From Symbiodinium sp. CCMP2592 (lineage: Eukaryota > Sar > Dinophyceae > Suessiales > Symbiodiniaceae), in the NCBI GenBank assembly GCA_905221615.1, contig CAJNDT010002002.1:744001-808000 (forward strand): a DNA stretch of 64,000 nt, read 5' to 3'. The notes under the pieces were generated by a model, which saw only the letters and a program-made list of their open reading frames with translations, was not told where the DNA came from and did no database searches. How positions within the stretch are numbered: position 1 is the first letter of the stretch; every line of letters starts with the position of its first letter. This document shows, in pieces, positions 51,647-60,880 of this stretch. The translations under genes and the position numbers were made by a program.

Positions 51647-54600
51647 TGCCACTTCGCGAAAGACGTTGACTGCACTTGGTTTTCCATTGAGCACCGTCCC
51701 AAGGACCAGGACCTCTGGGAACACAGTGCGTGTATGTCAGACTTCACCCGATGACCAGCCACATGAATTTAGGGGTGAAGTAGCAAGCCCAATACCACAA
51801 ACTCCGCTTCATGTGATCGATAGCTCAGTGGCTCAGTCCGAGTGTAGTGTTGACCATCGCGAAGAACCTCCAGCAGGTGACCGAGATCATCCCCATGGCG
51901 GCGAAGTTCACAGCACCGCGTCGCAAGGACGAGTTCGTGAATGCTATCAATGCGCGGACCAACCTCAGCACAGCAGAGCTGCGGCAGCACGACATGGAGA
52001 GGCTGAAGAAGATTTGGATGCTGGTTCGACCGAAGAAGCCCCAGTCGCCATTGCCGACGGGATGGAAAAAGATGGACGTCGAGTCGCTCAAGCAGATCTA
52101 CGACGAGCATGTTCGCCCAGATCTGGAACGACCCCGGGATCGACACTGGATTCGTTGGAATCGGCCTCAGTTGGTCATGGAGATTTCTATGTGGGAGACG
52201 GAGGTGATGGAGGGGGCCGAGCCCGAAGAGCTCTTCCACGACACTCCTCTGTGTTCTCGCTGCAAGATACCTATGTGTGTCCGGACCAACAGGGTCACGA
52301 AGACAGACTTCCTGGGATGTGTTCGGTTCCCAATGTGCAAGGAAACGCTTCCGCTTCAGTACAATGGAATGCCGACCAAGACGGTCATCGAGCAGCTCGA
52401 CGAGAAGGACAACAAGAAGGACAAGAAGGGCTATCCGGAGCCCAAGAGAGGGATAATCGGCCATCGTCGTCCCCCTCCTTCGTTGAGCGAGCATCGAGGC
52501 GTGTCCTCCGATGGGTCCTGGGCGATGACGGGGGCTCAGCCGGTGGACGAGACGGAGGCGGAAGAGTCCGCTCCCTTGATCAATGCCAACCTGACGCCCG
52601 AGGAGCTCGAGGTGATCGCGGAACTTCGGAAGGCCAGAGCGAGCGAGGAGAAGTGAGCGGTCCTTCTGAGGCCAACGCCACGGCAGGTGAGTCAGCCATT
52701 TCTGGTGAAAACAGGAGTCAAGCCGATGAGATTTGTAATGAGAGTTGTGAACCTTTGCGGCTCCCGAGGAATCCACAGGAAGTGCGGAATAGGATTTTAG
52801 AGGGCAACGAGCGTCGTAAGTTGGCGAAGCGAGGCACTTTCAAACGACTCCTCGGAAACGCGAAGGCGCTTGCTGCTAGCGTGATGATTGCATCAACAGC
52901 AGCCATCGGTATGGCTATGCAGTCTGTTCCCAGGTCGGCGATGATACGACCGGATGTTCTGGAAGTGTGTGATGGAGAAGCGCAAGTCACACATAAGTTT
53001 AGCCGATGGGGATGGAGTGCTGTTCGTCCGTTGGACCTGAGACTTGGTGGTGACGGATATGATGCCAGTGGTAGTGTGAAACTCCTTGAATGGATCGATC
53101 GCTGTCAGCCACGTTTGGTCGTTTTGAGTTATCCTCACGCCTTGTGGTCGTCTCTTGGGGCGCCTTTACCGAAAACTTCGCAAGAGATCCGTAGGAATCG
53201 GAAGATCCATGATAGGCACCAGTGGTTTCTTCAATTCACGGAACAAGTGTTTGAGCGACAGATCAAGCGTGGGGATGACGCTCTTGCTGAGAGCCCTGTG
53301 GCGAGCGCTTCGTTCAAGTCGGCTCCGATTCAGAGAGTGTTGAATCATCCTGAGGTCTATTCAGCAGTCAGCGAAACTTGCAAAGAAACTAGGAGGGCCA
53401 GTGATCGGGTGTCTAATACGAAGTCCACCCTTTGGCTCAGCACGTCCGTGGAAATCTGTGAGGAGTTGGCTCTTCGATGTTCGGGGCCCTCTTCCCAACA
53501 GGGAGGGGTACCTCAGAATGATTCGCGAAGCAGGGTTGCGGCGGCAATATGCAGAGGTTATGTGAAGACTCTTAGGCGTCGAGATCCCGGTAGGATAAGA
53601 CGTATGTTGAGAAATGTTGCCGCACGCATACGTGCTAACAAGAACCGACCAATCGTCCAAGATCTTCGTTGGAACGAGAAAAACATAGCCAAAGCGTTGT
53701 CGAGATGGCATGCCGTGTTTGCTGTGGGATCCTCTAGTGCAGGGGACCCTGTAACAGATCAGCCCATGAACCCACCCCTGGAGGACTCAGATGGAGATGA
53801 GTTGATCGAAGACGCTCCAATGGGCGATGCCGATGCTCCGATGAGAACTGGTCTGGCGCACGACGGGATCAGCTTCGACATTCCGGCTGGGAGGAGACTG
53901 AGTCCTGAGATTCGGAATGGTTTGAAGAAGGCACATTGCAACTTAGGCCACCCTAGTAAGGAAGATCTTCAGCGGTTTCTTAGGTTAGGTGGTGCTAAAC
54001 AAGAAGTCATTGAGGCGGTTACGTGGATGAAGTGTGTTGCGCGTGCTCATTCTTCGAAACCTAAAGCTCACAGGGCGAGTAGCATTCCTCCATGTGCCAT
54101 CGTGTTTGGAGATGAAGTTCATTTGGACTGTATCTGTTTGCACGACAGCAAAGCTGAGGCACATTGGTTCTTGTCTGTCATTGATAGGGCCACTAGCTAC
54201 CACATGATTGAACTTCTTCGCGATCACAGTCCCCTTGAACTGAACAAGGCTTTTGACAGGGCATGGGCCAAGTGGGCCGGACCTCCTATGCGGGTGACTG
54301 TTGATTTTGAGGGAGGTTTTCGTGGTAAAGAGTTTTGGACTAAAGTAGGGGAAGCAGGCACCTCACTTGTGTCCATTGCGGGGACAGCTCATTGGCAGGC
54401 CGGAAAGGTTGAACGTCACAATCAAACAGTGAAAGACATGTTGAGGACAGTCATCAGACAGACTGGAGCGAAGGGCAGAGAGGATATGAAGTTGGTTGCG
54501 AGAGAGGTTGGATGGGCTAAGAATACTTTGGTGAGAGAGCATGGTTGGTCGCCGGTTGCTCTTGTGTTTGGTCGTGAACCGAGAGTCTATGGGGAACTTC

Positions 54601-57338
54601 ATAGTCAAGGGGGGCCGCATGCTTATCACCCGAGGGTTCGAGACGCTGATAGCGAAGTCGCTCGTAGGATGCGGTACAGGTATCATGCCAAACTGGAGTA
54701 TATCAAGGCTCAGGCCCGTCAGATGCTTGCTCGAACTGCTCATGATCGTGTGCGTAAAATCACGAATCCTCGCATTGGTCAGCTTGTGTTCTTCTGGAGA
54801 GCTGAGAGAAAGAGAGAGCCCAGTCGGTGGGTTGGTCCGGGTTATATTGTGGGCATTCAGGGTCACAACGCCTGGGTCGCCATAGGTGGTAGGTGTTTTC
54901 TGGTGGCGGGAGAGCATCTGCGTGAGGCCTGTGGAGACGAGAGACATTACGGGGATCCCCAGATCCAGAAAAGCATTGCCCTGTTTCGTAAAGCCCCTAA
55001 AGAATCTACTTTTGAGGATCTTACGCGCCAGCAGGACCCCACTGAGGAGCCTATGGAGGTGGAGCAGCAACCGTTGGTCCAGGAAGTGGCTAGGGAGGTT
55101 GGTGATGTTGAGGAGGGCATTACCCAACTTCCTCGGGATCTTGTTCCTTTGGTGGGTAAGCTTGGATGGCATGTGGATGGACAAGGCAACCCGACTTTGG
55201 TGAGCTATCAGTCTTGGGCCTATCGTACCCCCGAGGAGAGATATGAGCCTCATCGTTTCCCGTATCGTACTACGTGGGCTAGACATGATGGCGAGTGGAT
55301 TTGTCTTGAAAAGGAAGTGAAATGGATGGAGTTGGATAACCCCCACGAGTATCTTCCCAATGCCCCACTTGAGATTCTCATCACTAGTTTCCAAGAAAGG
55401 ACTAGGAAGGAGGTTTGTTTGGAGGATGTTCCCGCGGCCATAAAGAGGAGGAAGGCTGATGCCCAGGTCCACACCGTTCAACATGGGAAGGTTTTGGGGA
55501 AGAATAAACTGAATAAGATGATGGAGAAAGAAATCCCCTATGAGAAGATACCCGAGAGTCAGAGAGGTTTGTACAAGGAGGCGGAAGAGAAGGAGTGGGC
55601 TAGTTGGCGACAGTATGAGAGCTGTGAGGTCTTGAGTGAAGAAGAGAGTAGAAGAGTGGAGAAAGAGAGTCCGAAACGTATATTGCCAAGTAGGTTTGTC
55701 TATCGTAACAAACATGCGGGCCTCGTCGATGACAAGGGTAACGCCTTGCCGGTTCGGGCTAAGGCTAGACTTTGCCTGCAGGGCCACCTCTGCCCTGATT
55801 CGAGAACAGGCCTTGTCCAAGTGGACAGCCCTACAGTTGAGAGAGTCTCCACTATGATATTCCTTCATATGGCTATCTCGTATGGGTGGCTCCAACATTG
55901 GCATGTCGGTGACATTTCGAACGCGTTCCTCCAAGGTGCCCCTCTCAAAGATAAGGAACCTATGTTCATGCGTCCACCCAAACAGGGACTGGCAGGCGTG
56001 AAATCGAATCAGTTGCTTCGCCTGCTCAAACCCGTCTACGGACGGCCAGACGCGCCTAGGGCGTGGTACGAAGAGCTCGCTAAGGTCTTGACCCAGGAAC
56101 TTGGTTTTACCAAATCACATATTGACCCTGCACTTTTCATGTTGAGAGATTCCGAAGGAAAACTCATTGGGTGCATGATCATTCATGTTGATGATCTTAT
56201 GGTTTGCCATGACGGGTCGGATCGTGCGAAGGAAGTGGTCAGTAGGCTGTGCAAGCGCTTCCCGTTCGGCACCTGGGATAGGGTCCTTGATAAACCTGAG
56301 GGTGTTACTTACTGCGGTAAAGAAATCAAGGTTGTCGAGCGGAAGGGCGAGCAACAGATCGTCTTGTCTCAGGATGGTTTCATAGATGGCCGGCTTGAAG
56401 AAATGGAAGTTAGTAGGGACAGGCGCTTGAATCCTGAAAGCTACGCTACTGATGAAGAGAAGGCCAACTATAGATCCATTGTTGGAAGCTTGCAGTGGTT
56501 GGCTACCCAGTCAAGGCCCGACAGTTCCTTCGAAACAAATCAGCTGCAGAAACGTATCTCTGACCTGAGAGTGTTTGACTTGATGCGTGCTAATAAGACT
56601 GTGAAGGATGTCAAGGCCAATCGCATGCAACTTGTCTTCAAGAACTTGGGTAGGGACGCTCAGCTGATCGTGTACACGGATGCTGGTCTGTATTCGAGCG
56701 TCGGTGTCGAGATTGACGAGAGAGAGTGTGATGACATTTTGTTGTCGCAGAAAGATCGCCGGTTGGTGTACTCTCAGAAAGGAGCGTTCGTTGGATTCGT
56801 GAAACAGGGCTCGACTGATGTGAAAGGGGTTCCTAATCACATCAACATCATAGACTGGCGCAGTAGTACGAACAAGAGAGTGATCGAGTCCAGTTTTGCG
56901 GGAGAGACGCATGCTGCTCTGATGGCGTGGGGCATGGGACATTTCTGTCAGGTGTTAATGTGTGAGCTTCGTTTTGGGTCTCAGATTGTGAGTAGTGTCG
57001 ATGATGATGGTTGGTGCGATTTAATGCCTATGACTGTTGTTACCGATTGTAAATCTATCTATGACACGGTCCATAAGGATGGACAGCACATATCTGACAA
57101 GTCGAGTGTGATCCATGCAGTGCTTCTCCGTCAGATGCTTTCCACGCGGGGCGCATCAGGTAAAGCCAGACTCCTTTGGGTTCCCACTAGGCATCAACTG
57201 GCTGATGGTTTGACGAAGGGTGCTAGATCAAAGGATGTCAGGGAACAAATCCGGTGCGGCGTGGTTTTTAAAGAAGAAGCTGCCAAGCGGAAGTGCTCAG
57301 ATCCAAAAGAGATTTTGGTCAGTGTCGATTTGGCTTAG
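51408..57338 (+). CDS. Pol: methyltransferase-like, integrase, reverse transcriptase, RNase H
   Basis: Open frame of 1,976 codons. Its first part (to about 51630) is a shadow of Gag, and about 51850-52650 overlaps the zinc-ribbon ORF, so the trustworthy pol part starts near 52657; no ATG there stands out as a start. A Rossmann-type methyltransferase-like domain (52941-53500) has RPDVLEVCDGEAQVTHKF and VVLSYPHALWSSLG. Integrase: HCNLGH zinc half-site near 53930, with only one of the expected two later cysteines; catalytic D 54126, D 54303 and E 54411, spacing D-x35-E. An SH3-like tail is near 54770-54920. RVT_2 reverse transcriptase: VGDISNAFLQG (D 55911) and HVDDLMV (DD 56190-56195). RNase H: D 56679, E 56904, D 57045, D 57204. 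No stop interrupts it, and it ends inside the 3' LTR. It looks catalytically competent. Confidence 0.92.
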   Translation: MPQSPYPLEISRVESCGWQQRVLNQAISRRIGKGLQARGLLARLSTRGTSRIYCRLRFRMALSRGPETGGVCRATERDLDATSRKTLTALGFPLSTVPRTRTSGNTVRVCQTSPDDQPHEFRGEVASPIPQTPLHVIDSSVAQSECSVDHREEPPAGDRDHPHGGEVHSTASQGRVRECYQCADQPQHSRAAAARHGEAEEDLDAGSTEEAPVAIADGMEKDGRRVAQADLRRACSPRSGTTPGSTLDSLESASVGHGDFYVGDGGDGGGRARRALPRHSSVFSLQDTYVCPDQQGHEDRLPGMCSVPNVQGNASASVQWNADQDGHRAARREGQQEGQEGLSGAQERDNRPSSSPSFVERASRRVLRWVLGDDGGSAGGRDGGGRVRSLDQCQPDARGARGDRGTSEGQSERGEVSGPSEANATAGESAISGENRSQADEICNESCEPLRLPRNPQEVRNRILEGNERRKLAKRGTFKRLLGNAKALAASVMIASTAAIGMAMQSVPRSAMIRPDVLEVCDGEAQVTHKFSRWGWSAVRPLDLRLGGDGYDASGSVKLLEWIDRCQPRLVVLSYPHALWSSLGAPLPKTSQEIRRNRKIHDRHQWFLQFTEQVFERQIKRGDDALAESPVASASFKSAPIQRVLNHPEVYSAVSETCKETRRASDRVSNTKSTLWLSTSVEICEELALRCSGPSSQQGGVPQNDSRSRVAAAICRGYVKTLRRRDPGRIRRMLRNVAARIRANKNRPIVQDLRWNEKNIAKALSRWHAVFAVGSSSAGDPVTDQPMNPPLEDSDGDELIEDAPMGDADAPMRTGLAHDGISFDIPAGRRLSPEIRNGLKKAHCNLGHPSKEDLQRFLRLGGAKQEVIEAVTWMKCVARAHSSKPKAHRASSIPPCAIVFGDEVHLDCICLHDSKAEAHWFLSVIDRATSYHMIELLRDHSPLELNKAFDRAWAKWAGPPMRVTVDFEGGFRGKEFWTKVGEAGTSLVSIAGTAHWQAGKVERHNQTVKDMLRTVIRQTGAKGREDMKLVAREVGWAKNTLVREHGWSPVALVFGREPRVYGELHSQGGPHAYHPRVRDADSEVARRMRYRYHAKLEYIKAQARQMLARTAHDRVRKITNPRIGQLVFFWRAERKREPSRWVGPGYIVGIQGHNAWVAIGGRCFLVAGEHLREACGDERHYGDPQIQKSIALFRKAPKESTFEDLTRQQDPTEEPMEVEQQPLVQEVAREVGDVEEGITQLPRDLVPLVGKLGWHVDGQGNPTLVSYQSWAYRTPEERYEPHRFPYRTTWARHDGEWICLEKEVKWMELDNPHEYLPNAPLEILITSFQERTRKEVCLEDVPAAIKRRKADAQVHTVQHGKVLGKNKLNKMMEKEIPYEKIPESQRGLYKEAEEKEWASWRQYESCEVLSEEESRRVEKESPKRILPSRFVYRNKHAGLVDDKGNALPVRAKARLCLQGHLCPDSRTGLVQVDSPTVERVSTMIFLHMAISYGWLQHWHVGDISNAFLQGAPLKDKEPMFMRPPKQGLAGVKSNQLLRLLKPVYGRPDAPRAWYEELAKVLTQELGFTKSHIDPALFMLRDSEGKLIGCMIIHVDDLMVCHDGSDRAKEVVSRLCKRFPFGTWDRVLDKPEGVTYCGKEIKVVERKGEQQIVLSQDGFIDGRLEEMEVSRDRRLNPESYATDEEKANYRSIVGSLQWLATQSRPDSSFETNQLQKRISDLRVFDLMRANKTVKDVKANRMQLVFKNLGRDAQLIVYTDAGLYSSVGVEIDERECDDILLSQKDRRLVYSQKGAFVGFVKQGSTDVKGVPNHINIIDWRSSTNKRVIESSFAGETHAALMAWGMGHFCQVLMCELRFGSQIVSSVDDDGWCDLMPMTVVTDCKSIYDTVHKDGQHISDKSSVIHAVLLRQMLSTRGASGKARLLWVPTRHQLADGLTKGARSKDVREQIRCGVVFKEEAAKRKCSDPKEILVSVDLA
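51629..51646 (+). other. Frame switch point between Gag-dioxygenase and pol frames
   Basis: Frame one reads Y-R-E-R-S-stop through CAGAGAGAGATCTTGA. The frame one base later reads E-R-D-L-D-A-T-S-R-K and goes on as plausible protein (LTALGFPLS). So a +1 shift, or an indel in the AG repeat, would join the two. An ATG overlaps the TGA (TGATG) but opens only eight codons. Confidence 0.55.
51895..52656 (+). CDS. Nested out-of-frame ORF with topoisomerase-type C4 zinc ribbon
   Basis: 253 codons from ATG 51895 (context ccccATGG), the first ATG in a frame open from 51817 to TGA 52654. It overlaps the pol frame, which stays open throughout. The protein reads as real: a charged N-terminal helical part (DEFVNAINARTNLSTAELRQ), a tryptophan-rich middle, then CSRCKIPMC...FLGCVRFPMCKETL with cysteine codons at 52252, 52261, 52318 and 52336. 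That CX2C-X18-CX5C layout, with the FLGC and FPMCK context, matches the C4 zinc finger found at the ends of type I topoisomerases. A basic low-complexity linker and an acidic tail ending NLTPEELEVIAELRKA follow. It could bind nucleic acid. How it is translated is unclear: by its own start, by frameshift, or as one part of a polyprotein broken by indels. Confidence 0.7.
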   Translation: MAAKFTAPRRKDEFVNAINARTNLSTAELRQHDMERLKKIWMLVRPKKPQSPLPTGWKKMDVESLKQIYDEHVRPDLERPRDRHWIRWNRPQLVMEISMWETEVMEGAEPEELFHDTPLCSRCKIPMCVRTNRVTKTDFLGCVRFPMCKETLPLQYNGMPTKTVIEQLDEKDNKKDKKGYPEPKRGIIGHRRPPPSLSEHRGVSSDGSWAMTGAQPVDETEAEESAPLINANLTPEELEVIAELRKARASEEK

Positions 57339-57499
57339 TTGGTTAGATCCGAGTGCATGTCCGCTGAAGTGCAGCCGAAGTCAGTTAGTGAACCTACACG
57401 TTGTGTGCAGCAGCGTGGCTCCTGGTTGAAGGAAAAAGGCGTTAGTTCGTTGCGGATGTCGCATGCCGCTTGCTGAAGCCTGCAAGCCAGATTTCTGCA
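57323..57499 (+). repeat. 3' LTR
   Basis: 177 bp, second copy of the LTR. The pol reading frame runs into it and stops at TAG 57336-57338, so its first 16 bases are coding. I see no strong polypurine tract directly upstream; the nearest purine-rich stretch is around 57270-57280. Confidence 0.95.
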
Positions 57500-57504
57500 C
57501 TAAA
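57500..57504. repeat. Target site duplication (right)
   Basis: CTAAA directly after the 3' LTR, followed by CCCTGAACCC. Removing the element and one copy restores an uninterrupted CCCTAAACCCTGAACCC tract. Confidence 0.9.
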
Positions 57505-57557
57505 CCCTGAACCCTTATCCAGCCTAAATCCTAACTCTAAGCCCTTCCAAACCTGTT

Positions 57558-57665
57558 CCCTAAGGGTCCATGTACCCATATAGAGATACATGGGCCCCAA
57601 AGTACCTACATAGGGACTGCATTAAGGCCAATGTATATACTATATGAGTACATGGACCCTTAGGG
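57558..57665. mobile_element. Foldback element, family A, copy 10
   Basis: CCCTAAGGGTCCATGTACCC / GAGTACATGGACCCTTAGGG, just after the retrotransposon. Confidence 0.9.
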
Positions 57666-58849
57666 GTTAGGACTTGGGGTTATATCCACGCTGACGCGCC
57701 GGTGTACAGGCACTCGCACATACCCGGCGTTCGCCATGCCGCCTGTCTTTCTTAGCGGAGAGTGTTTAGGGGCTTAGAGTTTAAGTTTTTAAGGGCTTTC
57801 CTTTATGGTCGTATATACACACAGAATATCGACTTGTGTCCGATGGAATGCAGCATATGCCCCCGAACACCCCAGCTATAACCTCAACTGTACCGGATAT
57901 AGGTCTTCATGTTATTGATTCCCCAGGGTTTGGAGCTATTTAAAGACATAGATCTGTGCGCTTGAGGGTTTGCGGGTGGAGGCGAGCAGTTCGGAGCTTC
58001 AGGGGTCTGAGTCTTGAGGTTTGGGAATTGGCTCGGCTTGGTTACACGTACGTATTAGCTGTTTGTCCTTACAGGGTTCAACACCTAAGAGCGACGATGG
58101 ATTCGGACTCGTTTCTTCATAGATCGCCTAGAGTCAGGCTTTTCGCATAAAATCTTGGAGATGATGTAGAATATGGGTTTAGGGCTTACTGCATTGGGCT
58201 TGAGGTAGTTCCAAAGGACAAAATCATATCATTGAACTCAGTCAGCAAAGTCTGCAAGACGCCTGAGCAATCCTCGCGGCGGATCCTGGTAAGGTTCTCA
58301 AATCTCCGCATTGAGGGCGGAGCGCCGAACCATCAATTCCTAGGCACGCGTGGGCACCTGCCGGTTGACGGGTTCAGGTGGGGCAGTTTCGGGCAAGATG
58401 TGTAGGGTTGTTTTAAGAAAAGAATAGACTGCACAGGGGCCCAACTGGCCCTGCACGAGCTCAGCTCAACCGACCCGAGACACGATCCCATGCGGAGGGG
58501 ATATGATTGAGGATTGGTTTAGGACTTCGGGCTTGAGGATTTAACGCTACCAGGATTGTGAGTTGCATGCTGCGGATCCAAGGGTTTGTGGAATTACCTG
58601 CACATGGAAGCCTACGTGAATTCATCCAGATGTGTTTGTATAGGTTGGTATGCATATAATACCTATGTATATATATATATGTATATATGTATGCATTTCT
58701 TCGTTTATGCATTTATATTTACTTAACATATGTATGTATAAATATCTACATGCATGACTATATGCACACTTACACAAGACCCTATGCACAAGATAGCCTA
58801 ATGTGTTTGGCCTCATCTGCATAGAAGTTTGTGGAAGCGTTAGTATAGC
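57666..58849. other. Unassigned stretch with TATG microsatellite
   Basis: TATG/ATAT text at 58640-58760. No gene recognised. Confidence 0.45.
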
Positions 58850-58938
58850 TTAGTAATTGGATAAGAACGCTTTGCATTTTGGTGAGAATATTGCCGGTTT
58901 TAGAACTGAAAGTTTACAGATGTTTGAGTTCATAGGAG
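58850..58938. mobile_element. Foldback element, family O (diverged)
   Basis: TAGTAATTGGATAAGAACGC ... CTGAAAGTTTACAGATG and TTGAGTTCATAG. Confidence 0.45.
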
Positions 58939-59004
58939 CCCTAAACCCTATATCCCTGTAACCCCTAAACCCTAAACCCTGAACCCTACAAACCCTAAAC
59001 CCTA

Positions 59005-59107
59005 CTTGGAGGTTCATGAGTAGTTAGAAGTACGGTTATTAGTCCTCTAATATGGGTTATAAGTAGTTACCCCAATTATAACCCTAGTTACTAAGTCCCA
59101 TGATCCT
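59005..59107. mobile_element. Foldback element, family D, copy 10 (hybrid arms)
   Basis: Left arm CTTGGAGGTTCATGAGTAGT is the second D type; right arm TTACTAAGTCCCATGATCCT is the first. TA on both sides. Confidence 0.85.
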
Positions 59108-59776
59108 TATCCCCTAAATCCCCCATAGATCCTTTAAGGAACCCTTTAAGGAACCGTTTAAGTACTATCTCTGAACCCTACAAACCCTAAGCCCTAAACC
59201 CTAAACCGCTGTGGAAAGCTTCCACAGGCACCGGTCTCGATCTATTTGGCTTCCAAGCCGACGTCGTCCAAGTCCTGGACTGCCACGGTTGGGGTTTAGG
59301 GTCTCTCTTGGGGTTTAGGGTTTAGGGTTCTGCCCCACGTATACGAGAGTTGAAAGTATGAGTGATCGTTTATGTACCAGGTTTTGTCCGGAAATGTCGA
59401 AAAGATGCTAAAGGTTTAGGATTCAATTTCATGCAGAGGTCGTTTGCATTAAGGACCCGCGGTTGGGTGATGCAGTTTCGCATTGAGCGTCGAGGAATGC
59501 ATGGTTTCCCGTACCGTGGTTCTCGCAGCTTTCATGATACATGTGTATATATGTGTATAAACAACAGAGGGGTCGGAATAACTAGCATAATACTATCCCT
59601 CTAAGTTCCTACGCATTTCTATACTATCGCCGAATACTATCGCCGAATACCTCAATCTACCTATTGGCGTAAAGGGTTCAAGCAGTCCTTACTTATGTTT
59701 GCTGGTGCTCAACAATGGACCCTTAGGGTCCAGGCCCGCCAGAAGACGCCAGACGAGACCACGCGCTAAGCCCTTC
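59108..59776. other. Unassigned stretch
   Basis: V-like and CCCTAAA text to 59215, TTTAGGG near 59290-59330. The frame at 59362-59604 (+) has no recognisable domain. Confidence 0.45.
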
Positions 59777-59888
59777 ATATAGGTGCCGAGAAACAGTTAC
59801 CTACACCATGTTTTTGGGGAGTTCCTGAATACATTATAGTATAAGGGGCATCAAAGCCCCATTTTAATTATCAAGGTCCCAATATTAT
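59777..59888. mobile_element. Foldback element, family G, copy 11
   Basis: ATAGGTGCCGAGAAACAGTT ... AATTATCAAGGTCCCAATATT. Confidence 0.6.
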
Positions 59889-60407
59889 TAAACGCCTGAA
59901 TCCTGAATCCCTAGCCCTTCTGAGAGCCCGACTGCCTCAAAGGGCTTCCAGCATTTTTTTAGGAGACAAATTCCACGGCCTTGTGGAACTACCAGGCAGG
60001 GACAACTAAACTTGGCGTTCTTCAGGTTGGCTCTTAGGACTTTAACTTTTTGGGTTTCTGTAGGAACCCGAATGAGGAGGCTAAAGTTTAATAACTTTTA
60101 GGAGGGGTTCAGAAGTCAGCCAAGTAAATATTGGTTTCTAGACCTACTTTAAGCGGTTTAGGTTGCAACATTAATGAGTCAGGAACAACTGTATACTACA
60201 TGCCTTCGTCAGACCCAGTGCAGTAAGATTCAGGGTATGCAGCTTACAGTTCTGGATATTTCAAGGTCTCCATAGGAAGTTATGTAATGTTCGGTTTTGG
60301 GAAGAAGTGGCAATCAGTTTGATTCCAAATGCACCTCCGAAGAACAGTCCGGTTAAGGGGTAACAGTAGTTAGCAATTAAATGGACAGTATCCTTATAGG
60401 CCCCTTA

Positions 60408-60514
60408 TACTCAGTAGGTGAGTAGGTAACCTCGAACCTTTTTGGGTATTAGGTAACCCTAGCATACTTGAAAAGGTTAACTTTTTTGGGCTAGGGTACC
60501 CAGCCCCTGAGTAT
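60408..60514. mobile_element. Foldback element, family O-like, copy 3
   Basis: TACTCAGTAGGTGAGTAGGT ... GGGTACCCAGCCCCTGAGTA. 59889-60407 before it shows no gene. Confidence 0.68.
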
Positions 60515-60588
60515 AGCCAAATTACCGTCGCAGAAAGAAATTCAGAAACGAGGAGCTCCTGGCGCAGGCGTTGTGTCAGGACTAGGGT

Positions 60589-60683
60589 TTACCTTAACCC
60601 TGAATAACCTGCCTTTTTAGGGTTCCTTATATGATTTCCTTATACAAGTCCTCAACATGGTAGGTCTTTCAGGGTTAAGGTAG
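60589..60683. mobile_element. Foldback element, family I, copy 6
   Basis: TTTACCTTAACCCTGAATAA / TTTCAGGGTTAAGGTAG. Confidence 0.82.
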
Positions 60684-60880
60684 GGCTTAGGTTTTGGGGT
60701 TTAGGGGTTTAGGGTTCAGGTTTACAGGGGACAAATCGGAATAGTGTTTGAGGTTCAGGGTTTGGGGTCTTGGGTAGAGGATAGCAGACCTGATGCAACG
60801 ATGCCCCCAGAAGAACAACTATACAAGGACAACGTATGCTAACCGTTGTACTCGCTGAACCCAGATCTCTGACTACTAAA

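Larger units (their letters stand above)
48806..57499 (+). mobile_element. Ty1/copia-type LTR retrotransposon with extra enzyme-like domains
   Basis: Complete-looking element of about 8.7 kb. Two 177-bp direct LTRs start TGTCG and end TGCA, and CTAAA is duplicated on both sides. Internal order is Gag, zinc knuckle, retropepsin-like, 2OG-Fe(II) dioxygenase-like, out-of-frame zinc ribbon, methyltransferase-like, integrase, reverse transcriptase, RNase H. Integrase before reverse transcriptase is the Ty1/copia order. The LTRs differ at one position by eye, so insertion should be recent. Coding is spread over three forward frames, so expression would need frameshifting or the copy carries indels. 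It inserted into a degenerate CCCTAAA tract. Domain calls rest on visible motifs, not on a search. Confidence 0.95.

Noticed and set aside
51769..52776. 335-codon minus-strand frame
   Set aside because: No recognisable domain. It overlaps the zinc-ribbon ORF in a stop-poor stretch and is best read as a shadow.
54363..55934. 523-codon minus-strand frame
   Set aside because: Antisense shadow of integrase and the segment before reverse transcriptase, whose motifs are clear on the plus strand.
59362..59604. 80-codon plus-strand frame
   Set aside because: Basic, slightly protein-like, but no ATG start, family or support from context.
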